From Deltaproteobacteria bacterium (GTDB lineage Bacteria; Desulfobacterota_B; Binatia; UBA9968): 30,755 bases of DNA. A model generated the notes under the pieces. That model did not search any database and was not told the DNA's origin. It worked only from the letters and a program-made list of their open reading frames with translations. Positions 15,588 through 23,044 of the stretch are shown piece after piece. The stretch covers positions 1 through 30,755 of the forward strand of contig JACPSF010000399.1 of assembly GCA_016193385.1 (NCBI GenBank). Direction: 5' to 3'. The position numbers were made by a program, and so were the translations under genes. Each line of letters starts with the position of its first letter. Position 1 is the stretch's first letter.

Positions 15588-16667
15588 TTATTTGAGTTCG
15601 CTGCCCCAGAGCTCTTTGAGAAAACCGCTCTTTTCCAGGTCCGCGGTAAAAGTATTGTCGTAAAGCTCTTCGGCCTTTTTTCTCACTTTCGTCCCGCCCT
15701 GGCGGGCAAGCTCCACCGCCTCGGCCACGGCCGATTCTGGAATCGTCATACGCCGATCCACGATCTCCCTGGCGTACGCGTTATAGGATACCTGCAATAC
15801 CTCCTGGTCTTTAACTTTCATCGCCTTCGCGATGGACGCTTTGGCTCTGTCAGGGTTTTTTTCCACGAAGTGGACCGCTTCGGCAAAGGCCGCAACGACC
15901 CTCTGGACCAGTTCCGGGCGTTCTCGAAGGATACTCTGACTCGCGTGAACCGAGCTGTAGATGAAGGGCAGATCGAGGTCGATCAGTCGATAGATGACGT
16001 TAAAGCCGTCCTTTTTAGCCCGCGCGTCCAGGGGCGGGGTCACCACGATCGCATGGACCACGCCCGCGACCATCGCTTGATAGCGCTCCGATTGACTCCC
16101 GCCGATAGGCCGGATGGTAACTTCATCCGTGGTTAGATTGAACTTTCGAATCACTGCCCGGGAAAGTCGGGCGCTCAGGTCCCCGGGGCGGGTGACGCCG
16201 ATGGTTTTTCCACGGAGATCCTCCCCCCTGCGGATCTCTTTGTGACCCACCAGCACATAGGGAAGCTTGACCAGCGGGGCTGCGACGAGCTTGGCCTCGA
16301 TCCCCGAGGCCAGGCCGGGGATGGTAGCGTCAGCGGCGCAGTAGAGAAACTGGACCTCGTCGGCGGCCAGGGCGGCCAGAGACGGCCCGCTGCCGCGAAT
16401 ATAAATAGACTCGAGCCGGACGCCGTATTTGTCGAAAAGGCCGTTATCGAGGGCGGCGTAAAGGTGCACAAAGCCGCCCGAAACGGCACAGGTAGCAATT
16501 CTTAAGGAGACGGGTCGCTCGCCGGGCTTGACGAGATAGGGGTTGGCCCACGCCCGCGGGGCGAAGACCAGAGCGACCGCAATCAAGCAAAATGCCAGCT
16601 TGCCTGTCGCCACTACGAAGAGAACCGTGCTGCGCTTAAAAAGTCCCCGACAACGAACGCGCTTCAT
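15588..16667 (-). CDS. NMT1/SsuA-type ABC transporter substrate-binding protein
   Basis: 359-residue periplasmic binding protein of the nitrate/sulfonate/thiamine-precursor group. ATG 16667 is preceded by AAAGGAG at a good distance. It starts a signal region of two basic patches and a hydrophobic core, cleaved near AWA-NP at about residue 41. Family features are LRIATCAVSGGFVHLYAALDNGLF at the mature N-terminus, LRGKTIGVTRPGDLSARLSR mid-protein, and the helical C-lobe with RERPELVQRVV. The open frame extends 87 codons upstream into the GTPase gene but that part is shadow. No permease or ATPase gene accompanies it. It starts 31 nt after the YchF-like GTPase gene. The ligand is unknown. Confidence 0.9.
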   Translation of the reverse strand: MKRVRCRGLFKRSTVLFVVATGKLAFCLIAVALVFAPRAWANPYLVKPGERPVSLRIATCAVSGGFVHLYAALDNGLFDKYGVRLESIYIRGSGPSLAALAADEVQFLYCAADATIPGLASGIEAKLVAAPLVKLPYVLVGHKEIRRGEDLRGKTIGVTRPGDLSARLSRAVIRKFNLTTDEVTIRPIGGSQSERYQAMVAGVVHAIVVTPPLDARAKKDGFNVIYRLIDLDLPFIYSSVHASQSILRERPELVQRVVAAFAEAVHFVEKNPDRAKASIAKAMKVKDQEVLQVSYNAYAREIVDRRMTIPESAVAEAVELARQGGTKVRKKAEELYDNTFTADLEKSGFLKELWGSELK

Positions 16668-16698
16668 GAATAACTCCTTTCTGCTAAAGTGATCCGCG

Positions 16699-17739
16699 CT
16701 ACACATTGAAGCGAAAGCGGACGATGTCTCCGTCGCGAACCAGATAGTCCTTCCCCTCCAGCCGCAGCTTCCCTGCCTCGCGACACTTCGCATCGCTCCC
16801 GAGCACGACAAAATCTTCGTAGTCAACCACCTCTGCCCGGATAAAGCCGCGCTCCATATCCGTGTGGATTTTCCCCGCCGCCTTTTTTGCCGCTGTGCCT
16901 CTTTTGATGGTCCAGGCGCGAAGCTCATCCGAAACGGTGGTAAAAAAACTCACCAGATCCATCAGCTGGAAACACGCGCGGATGAACCGATCCCGCGCCG
17001 GCTCCGGGATGCCGATCTCCTTGAGAAAAGGCGCGCGATCGACTTCATCCAGCTGGGCAATCTCCATCTCCACCTTGCCGGACATGGCCAATCCTTGGAT
17101 ACGCCCGCGCCGAAGCTCTTCCTCACAGTCGAGCGGCAAGGGCTTTCCTGCTCGCCCCTCCGCGGTATTGAACAGGGCAAGAACGGGCTTGCGGCTGAGC
17201 AGGCCGAAGCCTGAAAGCAGGTTTTCTTCCTCGGGGGTGAAGGAAAGGTCTCTTAACCCCACTCCGTTTTCAAGGTTTTGGAGGCAGCGCTCGAGCAGCG
17301 GCAACTCCTTTTCTCTTCCCTTCTCCTTTTTCAACCGGGCCAAGCGCTTCTCCACCACCGCCAGATCCGCCAGGATCATCTCCGCCAGCAAGTCGTCAAA
17401 CTCTTTCAGAGGCTTGGCTTCGGGGATGAAATCGCACAGCACAAGCGCCATGGCATCGACTTCGCGCATCTGAGCCGATAGATCGCTCTGCCCGCTACGG
17501 CTTTCACTCGCCGAGTCGCCCGGAAAGTCGGTGAAGACGATTTCGGCATGCGTCGTCTTGCGTGGACGTAAAATTTCAGCCAGACGGTCGAGCCTCGTGT
17601 CCGGGACCTTGATCACGCCGAGATGAATTTCTTCCTTGGTGCTCCCGCCGTAGGACCCCGTCGGAGCCCTTTGTCCGGTGAGCACGTTAAAAATCGTCGT
17701 CTTCCCGGAGCCTCGCAGCCCAATAAGACCCACTTTCAT
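16699..17739 (-). CDS. Divergent YchF/OLA1-like P-loop NTPase with TGS-like C-terminal domain
   Basis: 346-residue relative of the YchF ATPase. The P-loop is GLRGSGKTT (7-15) instead of the usual GLPNVGKST of Obg-type proteins. KVPDTRLDRL and DFPG (G3-like) are kept, while the G4 position reads NTAEG rather than the NKxD/NxxE type. The C-terminal third holds ELRAWTIKRGT, AAGKIHTDMERGFIRAEV and a short TGS-like end with DGDIVRFRF, very close to YchF. It is probably a paralogue of canonical YchF, which binds ribosomes and hydrolyses ATP. ATG 17739 has no strong ribosome site in view. It precedes the binding-protein gene by 31 nt, perhaps by chance. Confidence 0.88.
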   Translation of the reverse strand: MKVGLIGLRGSGKTTIFNVLTGQRAPTGSYGGSTKEEIHLGVIKVPDTRLDRLAEILRPRKTTHAEIVFTDFPGDSASESRSGQSDLSAQMREVDAMALVLCDFIPEAKPLKEFDDLLAEMILADLAVVEKRLARLKKEKGREKELPLLERCLQNLENGVGLRDLSFTPEEENLLSGFGLLSRKPVLALFNTAEGRAGKPLPLDCEEELRRGRIQGLAMSGKVEMEIAQLDEVDRAPFLKEIGIPEPARDRFIRACFQLMDLVSFFTTVSDELRAWTIKRGTAAKKAAGKIHTDMERGFIRAEVVDYEDFVVLGSDAKCREAGKLRLEGKDYLVRDGDIVRFRFNV

Positions 17740-17811
17740 ACGCTAAACCCACGCCAGCCCCGGCAGGCCGGCAAAAGCTCACCAAAACCCGCGGCTCCGA
17801 TCGAACGGCGG

Positions 17812-18639
17812 CTAGGCAACCCTGAGTACCCAGCGGGCAATCTCGTCATGGCGGGCAAACCAGACTTCGGAAAAGCCCTTCATGTACCGCAGGATCTCGA
17901 CCACCATGGCCGACATGAGGGGGCGCCCGGCGAAATGCGCATGGAAGGTGAGATTGATCATCCCCGTCCGTTCGGTGCGATAGAGAAAATCGAAGGTGTC
18001 CCTGTAAACCTGATAGAAAACTCTGGGGCTCGAGCGCAGGGTCCGGTTGTCCGTAAAGTCACTATGCGGAACTGCGACGAGCGTACCCTCCTCGGTGCGG
18101 ACCCGATACGGAAGGTCGCTGTCGTTGTAGTCTCCGTGCCAGAGACAGCCCTCTTCAGCGAGAAACGCGGCCGTATGGGGAGTCGGTGTGGCTCGGGGAC
18201 TGAACCACCCCAAGGGTTTGGTTCCCGTCGCGCCCTCCAGAAGACCAAGGCATCTTCGAATCGTAGCCCTCTCCTCCTCGGGAGAAAGATAAGGCAGAAA
18301 ACCGTCCTGCGTGTAGCCATGAGCGGCGAGCTCGTGGCCTTTTTTGTGAAGCTCTTTGACCGCTTCGGGAAAAAGCTCCACGGACCTCCCGCTCACGCAA
18401 ACCGTAGAGTGCACCTCGAACTCATCGAGGAGCCTCATGATCCGCCAGATCCCGGTCCTGCCCCCATACCCCGACCAGGAAACCCCGATAAGATCGGGAG
18501 TTCCTTCCCTCAGAGGCGAAGTCATTGGCGAATAGGGCGGCGCCTTTCCCTCCGACCAGGACTCAAACATGACCGTAACGAGGACGGCGATCCTCGAGCC
18601 GTTGGGCCAGGAAAAATTCTGCTCTTTCATTTTGCCCAT
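17812..18639 (-). CDS. Polysaccharide deacetylase (PuuE/allantoinase-like) family protein
   Basis: 275-residue NodB-fold carbohydrate esterase 4 relative of the PuuE-like branch. Marks are FSWPNGSRIAVLVTVMFE at the N-terminus, a GVSWSGYGGRTGIWR segment, GHELAAHGYTQDG around the metal site, GWFSPRATPTPHT, and HAHFAGRP near the end, as in family members that act on allantoin-like or other small amides. The usual HxxxH zinc pair is only partly present in HGYTQ. The open frame reaches 18687, inside the aldo/keto reductase gene; ATG 18639, 11 nt after that gene's stop, is chosen, with ATG 18630 as a second choice. It is likely co-transcribed with the reductase. The substrate is unknown. Confidence 0.87.
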   Translation of the reverse strand: MGKMKEQNFSWPNGSRIAVLVTVMFESWSEGKAPPYSPMTSPLREGTPDLIGVSWSGYGGRTGIWRIMRLLDEFEVHSTVCVSGRSVELFPEAVKELHKKGHELAAHGYTQDGFLPYLSPEEERATIRRCLGLLEGATGTKPLGWFSPRATPTPHTAAFLAEEGCLWHGDYNDSDLPYRVRTEEGTLVAVPHSDFTDNRTLRSSPRVFYQVYRDTFDFLYRTERTGMINLTFHAHFAGRPLMSAMVVEILRYMKGFSEVWFARHDEIARWVLRVA

Positions 18640-18650
18640 CCCGAATGTCT

Positions 18651-19607
18651 CTATGAAGGCGACGGTGGGCGAAACCCGCTGCGCCACAACTCCGTGATCC
18701 CCTGAAGATCTTCCGGGGGGAGCCTGAGATCCGCCGCGGCCGCATTCTCGCGCATCTGCTTGGCGTCACGCGCTCCCGGGATGACCACGCTGACGGCCGG
18801 ATGGGCGAGGCAAAAGGCGATGGCGGCCTGCGCCGGCAATTTGATCGGCCCTTTGACGAGGAAGCGGAGCCGTTCGACCTTGTCGAGTTCCGTCCTGAAG
18901 CGGTCGCCGGCGAAGTTGCGCGCCCGCACGTCGTCCTCCTGGAACCGCGCCTGATCGGCCAACGTAAACTTGCCCGTGAGCAGGCCCCGCCTGAGCGGCA
19001 CGCGGGCGATCACGCCGACGTTGGCCTGTTGCGCTTCAGGTAAAACCTTCTCAGCGGGCTCCTGCGCGATCAGATTGTATTCGACCTGAATCGTATCGGA
19101 GCGTTCGCCTTTAACCGCAGCCGACCCTTCCTCGACGTTGTTGATGGAAACCCCGTAGAAGCGAATCTTCCCTTCTTTGCGCCGTTGCTCGAGAAGCTCC
19201 CACACCTCGCCCCGCTCAATGACATCAACCGTCGCGTTGTGAAGCTGGTAGAGATCGATATAATCGGTTTGCAAGCGCTTGAGGCTTTCATCCATCACCC
19301 GGCCGATGTACGCGGAAGAAAAGTCCCTGCCGCCGCGCTTCGGGCCAACCATGATGTTCCCGCCCTTTGTAGCGAGGATGACTTTGCTGCGCCGTCCTTT
19401 CAGCGCCTGGCCCAACAGCGACTCCGAATAGCCCGCTCCGTAGGCATCCGAGGTGTCGATGAAGTTCACCCCGAGATTGAGCGCGGCATCGATGGCAGCC
19501 ACCGAATCCTCATCGCGCGTCGGCCCGAAGTGCCCCGCATGCACCATGGTCCCCAGTCCGATCGCGCTTACGCGCAAACCCGTCCTCCCAAGAATCCGAT
19601 ACTCCAT
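18651..19607 (-). CDS. Aldo/keto reductase
   Basis: 318-residue NADPH-dependent oxidoreductase of the AKR fold. The tetrad is Asp51 and Tyr56 (FIDTSDAYG), Lys81 (LATKGG) and His123 (YQLHNA). The C-terminal VSVVIPGARDAKQM segment is a cofactor-binding part typical of the AKR families related to YghZ/voltage-channel beta subunits. GGGGAG before ATG 19607 sets the start. It begins 13 nt after the GST stop and ends 11 nt before the deacetylase start, so the genes form a tight set. The substrate is not evident. Confidence 0.93.
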   Translation of the reverse strand: MEYRILGRTGLRVSAIGLGTMVHAGHFGPTRDEDSVAAIDAALNLGVNFIDTSDAYGAGYSESLLGQALKGRRSKVILATKGGNIMVGPKRGGRDFSSAYIGRVMDESLKRLQTDYIDLYQLHNATVDVIERGEVWELLEQRRKEGKIRFYGVSINNVEEGSAAVKGERSDTIQVEYNLIAQEPAEKVLPEAQQANVGVIARVPLRRGLLTGKFTLADQARFQEDDVRARNFAGDRFRTELDKVERLRFLVKGPIKLPAQAAIAFCLAHPAVSVVIPGARDAKQMRENAAAADLRLPPEDLQGITELWRSGFRPPSPS

Positions 19608-19620
19608 CGTCTCTCCCCTC

Positions 19621-20223
19621 TCAACGCTCCAGGTTCTGCAGGCTTGGCCGCCGCTTCAAACGGTCAATCCAGGCGCGGACTTTCACCAGATCGTGGGGCA
19701 GCGAAATCCCAAGCTCATCCAGCATGATGACCCGTGACCCAAACGCGATGTCCCCATAAGTGAAGCGGTCTATCAAATATTCCCTTCCCGCTAGCGCCTT
19801 GTCCACGTAAGCCAGGCTTTCCAATATTCGCTGCCGAAACCGCTCGAGGTCGGCCGCTTCGAACTGGCGCCAGCCCTTGTTGTGAACGAAGATATTCTCA
19901 GCCGGACGCAAAAAGTTGTTGTCGCCATAATCCTCCCATTGACGCACCTTGCCTCTACGCGCAGGGTCCGGATAGGTTAGTGAGGGCTCCGAATACTGCT
20001 CCTCCAGATACTCGTTGATGATCGTGGAATCGTAAAGCAGGGTGTCCCCGTCGCGCAGCACCGGCACCGTCCCGTTCGGATTCATCGCCAGAAACTCGGG
20101 CTTCTTGTGCTCTCGCTCCCTCAAATTGACAAAGATGGGCTGCCAGGACAGGTTTTTTTCCTTAAGTGCGATCCGCACTTTCTGGCACCAGGGTCAGGTA
20201 GGCCAATGGTACATCTGGATCAT
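19621..20223 (-). CDS. Glutathione S-transferase-family protein, candidate selenoprotein (UGA at motif cysteine)
   Basis: 200 residues when the in-frame TGA at 20196-20194 is read through. The start is ATG 20223 with AGAGGA 7 nt upstream. The N-terminus reads MIQMYHWPT, then TGA, then PWCQKVRIALKEK, so the stop falls on the first cysteine of a glutaredoxin/GST-type CPWC motif, giving U10-P-W-C13. The rest is a normal GST: NPNGTVPVL with the cis-Pro54, LYDSTIINEYLEE with Asp65-Ser66 for glutathione, and an all-helical C-terminal domain ending RRPSLQNLER. A 7-bp hairpin starts 13 nt after the TGA. Without readthrough only 9 residues are made, or a GTG at 20178 would give a protein lacking the first strand and catalytic motif. 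It lies 36 nt after an MFS gene and 13 nt before a reductase gene, in the same operon. A plain nonsense mutation is the alternative. Confidence 0.82.
20164..20180 (-). promoter_or_regulatory. SECIS-like hairpin downstream of the GST UGA
   Basis: On the minus strand AAGTGCG and CGCACTT form a perfect 7-bp stem around a GAT loop. It begins 13 nt after the TGA at 20194. The distance from TGA to the apical loop is 20 nt, and the first loop base is G. As I recall, bacterial SECIS elements have a 16-37 nt UGA-to-loop distance and a G in the first two loop positions. Coding sequence runs through it, as in bacterial SECIS. Confidence 0.72.
20194..20196 (-). other. Candidate selenocysteine UGA codon in the GST gene
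   Basis: In-frame TGA at codon 10, at the first Cys position of a CxxC redox motif (Thr-Sec-Pro-Trp-Cys). The true end of the gene is a separate TGA at 19623-19621, which has no hairpin in the expected place. Confidence 0.78.
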
Positions 20224-20259
20224 CAGTGCGTCCTCTCGTGCCCGCTCCAAGGTAGCGGT

Positions 20260-21522
20260 TTATGGTTCGACTATGATGTCATTCCCCGGCCTGCTTTTCA
20301 ATTTGGCTTCCGAGACTTCACCCCGGTTTGTCTTGAGAGCGTACGCCTCCGCCCCGAGCCAACGATACCAGAGCCCGGTGCCTACCGCCGCCAATACAAA
20401 CAAGGCTCCGGTGGCCAGAAAGGCAAAGCGAAAGCCCTGAGCCTCAGCGATCCAACCAACGATGATAGGAGTCAAAAACGGGCAGAAGTTCCACCCCAGC
20501 CCCATGCTGGCCATTGCCACAGTGCGGCCGTCAGCATCGCTCCACTCCGTTGCCTGGACCTGATTCAACAGATCCATGACGCTTCCGGCCAATCCCAAAA
20601 CGAAAATGCATAGTCCGAGGAGAGCAAAATTGCCCGTCAAACCGCTGCCGACGAGGGAAACTCCGAGCCCCGCCATTCCGGCGGCGTAGATCCATTTCTG
20701 GCGCGCTATGGTGATCCAGGAGCCGATTAGGAGACCGATCAGGATCGGACCCAGGGAACGTAGCGAAACCGCCACCCCGATCCACTGCTCTCCATATTCC
20801 AGGTAGGCCAGATACAGGGGATATGCAGATACGGTGACCGCTAAGGGAATCGCGGCGGCGTACGAAGCCGAGATCGCAAGCCATGCGCGCCGATAGCGAA
20901 GCAAATGTCCGATTCCCACCGTTATCTTCCAGACGCTTCGATGGCCGGGCTTGGGTTCGAGGCGAGGTAGAAGAAAACTAAAGAAGGTGCCGAGCACAGC
21001 CAAAGACGTCAGCAAGACAAAGGATTTGCGATAGCCAAAGAAAGCTGCCGCCACGCCGGCGAAGCTCTGGCCGATCAGAGAACCGCCGTAGTTCGATGCC
21101 GAAAGCCGCCCCAGTCTTTTCCCCAGGCTCAAACCCCCCAACTGGCTGGCGACTGACTGGATAGAGGCCCAGAAAATGCTCCGCGAAAAGTAAGCCAGCG
21201 TCTGTGCCAGCAACAGAAGTCGATAATCCGCCGCGTTGCTGAGCGCGAGCGCTGCGAGGACCATTAGGGAAAAGCAACCTTGCAACACCTTCCTTTCCCC
21301 GAAACGATCCGAAAGCGCACCACCGAAAAGCCGAGTCACGATCTCGGCCACAACCGGCAGCGCAATGAGGCTGCTGATCTCCAGGATCGAATAGCCCAAG
21401 GATAGGGCGTAGAGGGGAAGAAGCACTTGGAAGATACCCATGCAGGTATTCCAGAGCCCGGCGCTGGTATAAAACGCGAGAAAGTTGTAGGTTGGAATCG
21501 TGGAGTTCACCTGGCGCTGCAC
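20260..21522 (-). CDS. MFS transporter
   Basis: About 416-420-residue major facilitator permease with 12 predicted membrane segments. Between segments 2 and 3 it has RLFGGALSDRFGERKVL, the conserved MFS motif A, and the two halves join at a basic KPGHRSVWK loop near 195. The start is a GTG at 21522 or a second GTG at 21510; the ribosome site is not decisive. The substrate is unknown. It is the first gene of a minus-strand set with the candidate selenoprotein GST, an aldo/keto reductase and a deacetylase, which may form an uptake/export and redox-modification unit. It diverges from a second aldo/keto reductase gene with a 123-nt gap. Confidence 0.9.
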   Translation of the reverse strand: MQRQVNSTIPTYNFLAFYTSAGLWNTCMGIFQVLLPLYALSLGYSILEISSLIALPVVAEIVTRLFGGALSDRFGERKVLQGCFSLMVLAALALSNAADYRLLLLAQTLAYFSRSIFWASIQSVASQLGGLSLGKRLGRLSASNYGGSLIGQSFAGVAAAFFGYRKSFVLLTSLAVLGTFFSFLLPRLEPKPGHRSVWKITVGIGHLLRYRRAWLAISASYAAAIPLAVTVSAYPLYLAYLEYGEQWIGVAVSLRSLGPILIGLLIGSWITIARQKWIYAAGMAGLGVSLVGSGLTGNFALLGLCIFVLGLAGSVMDLLNQVQATEWSDADGRTVAMASMGLGWNFCPFLTPIIVGWIAEAQGFRFAFLATGALFVLAAVGTGLWYRWLGAEAYALKTNRGEVSEAKLKSRPGNDIIVEP

Positions 21523-21645
21523 CCTCAGGCATTCACAGCATATTCGCGGCGTTTGAGCCTACCTGATAAACAGCTTCGAGGTCAACTTGCGAGACGTTTT
21601 CGTTTCTTAGAGAGCCAGGATCTTCCCGAACAATTCGAGGCGCAT

Positions 21646-22449
<804 letters not shown>

Positions 22450-22454
22450 AGCCG

Positions 22455-22474
22455 CGTTCCCCGCGCTGGGAACG
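22455..22474. terminator. Possible bidirectional terminator hairpin
   Basis: CGTTCCC (22455-22461) and GGGAACG (22468-22474) are a perfect 7-bp inverted repeat with a 6-nt loop. They lie in the 41-nt gap between the convergent aldo/keto reductase and AhpD-like genes. Neither side has a T-run, so it is only terminator-like. A degraded look-alike, GTTCCC...GGGAGC, lies near 9462-9477 and suggests a dispersed repeat type. Confidence 0.5.
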
Positions 22475-22490
22475 AGTCCATCCGGGTTCG

Positions 22491-23014
22491 TTACTTGAAA
22501 CGCGCCGTGGCCGCATCGGCCGCCGCCTTCACGGCCGGCAGGGGACAAAAACCCTGCGCCTCCACCGCGAAAACAGGATTGAATTTGCTGCGGAAGTTCT
22601 CGAGCGCGATGACCGCCGCTAGCTCCACCAGCTCTTCGTCCGTGAATCGGCGCTTGAGACGCTTGAAAAAGCTGTCCGTGACTCGTTTCCCGGTATAGGT
22701 CATCCGCTCGGCCAGCTCCAACGCCAAACGCTCCCGGGGGGAAGCATCGCCCCGGATGCATTGATATCGATTCAGAATGGACACCCGTTGATGCCGGCGG
22801 CTTTGACGCAGACCATGTGGCGCAGCTCGGTCTCGATGAGCCCGGAAGCGCGGATGCCCTCATTCAACGCCTGGACACCCTGAAAAATCGTTGGCCTGAG
22901 CGCATAGACCCGGGCCGTGTTGGATACCGAGCCCTGGCGCCGTATCTGTTCGGCAAAGATCTCTTTTACTTCCTCAGGTGGCTGGTCTGGATGAACGCCT
23001 TCGATTCTAGCCAT
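22491..23014 (-). CDS. AhpD/carboxymuconolactone decarboxylase-family protein, candidate selenoprotein with a frameshift
   Basis: Starts at ATG 23014 with GAGGAGG 5 nt upstream. The first frame encodes MARIEGVHPDQPPEEVKEIF to INGCPF (80 residues), then TGA at 22774-22772, then IDIN in the same frame. The family motif is CxxC followed by (I/L)D, so the TGA replaces the second cysteine: C78-P-F-U81. A hairpin follows 12 nt later. The C-terminal half (PRERLALELAERMT to ALENFRSKFN and VEAQGFC) is in another frame. One extra base in a C6/G6 run at 22736-22741 would join the frames. Even then the piece between IDIN and PRERL is about 20 residues shorter than I expect, so an internal deletion is likely. 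Likely a thiol/selenol peroxidase-type redox protein, or a decaying copy of one. Confidence 0.68.
22744..22759 (-). promoter_or_regulatory. SECIS-like hairpin downstream of the AhpD-like UGA
   Basis: On the minus strand GCATC and GATGC pair as a 5-bp stem around CGGGGC. It begins 12 nt after the TGA, the loop starts 17 nt after it, and G is the second loop base. This agrees with the bacterial SECIS pattern as I recall it and resembles the placement of the GST hairpin. Confidence 0.6.
22772..22774 (-). other. Candidate selenocysteine UGA codon in the AhpD-like gene
   Basis: In-frame TGA at codon 81 at the second cysteine of the CxxC motif (Cys-Pro-Phe-Sec-Ile-Asp). The reading frame continues past it for IDIN, the family-typical residues, which would be unlikely after a true stop. 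Confidence 0.65.
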
Positions 23015-23044
23015 TTGACCTCCTCTTCGACCTTAAATCCGAGA

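Noticed and set aside
17623..18705. 360-codon plus-strand frame opposite the deacetylase and GTPase genes
   Set aside because: Spans the ends of real minus-strand genes and shows no protein features.
19621..20178. GST starting at GTG 20178
   Set aside because: It would lack the first beta strand and the redox motif, and the in-frame upstream sequence continues the fold with a proper ATG and ribosome site.
22491..23014. The AhpD-like locus as two separate small genes (22772-23014 and 22491-22784)
   Set aside because: The halves match the N- and C-terminal parts of one family and the second has no ribosome site.
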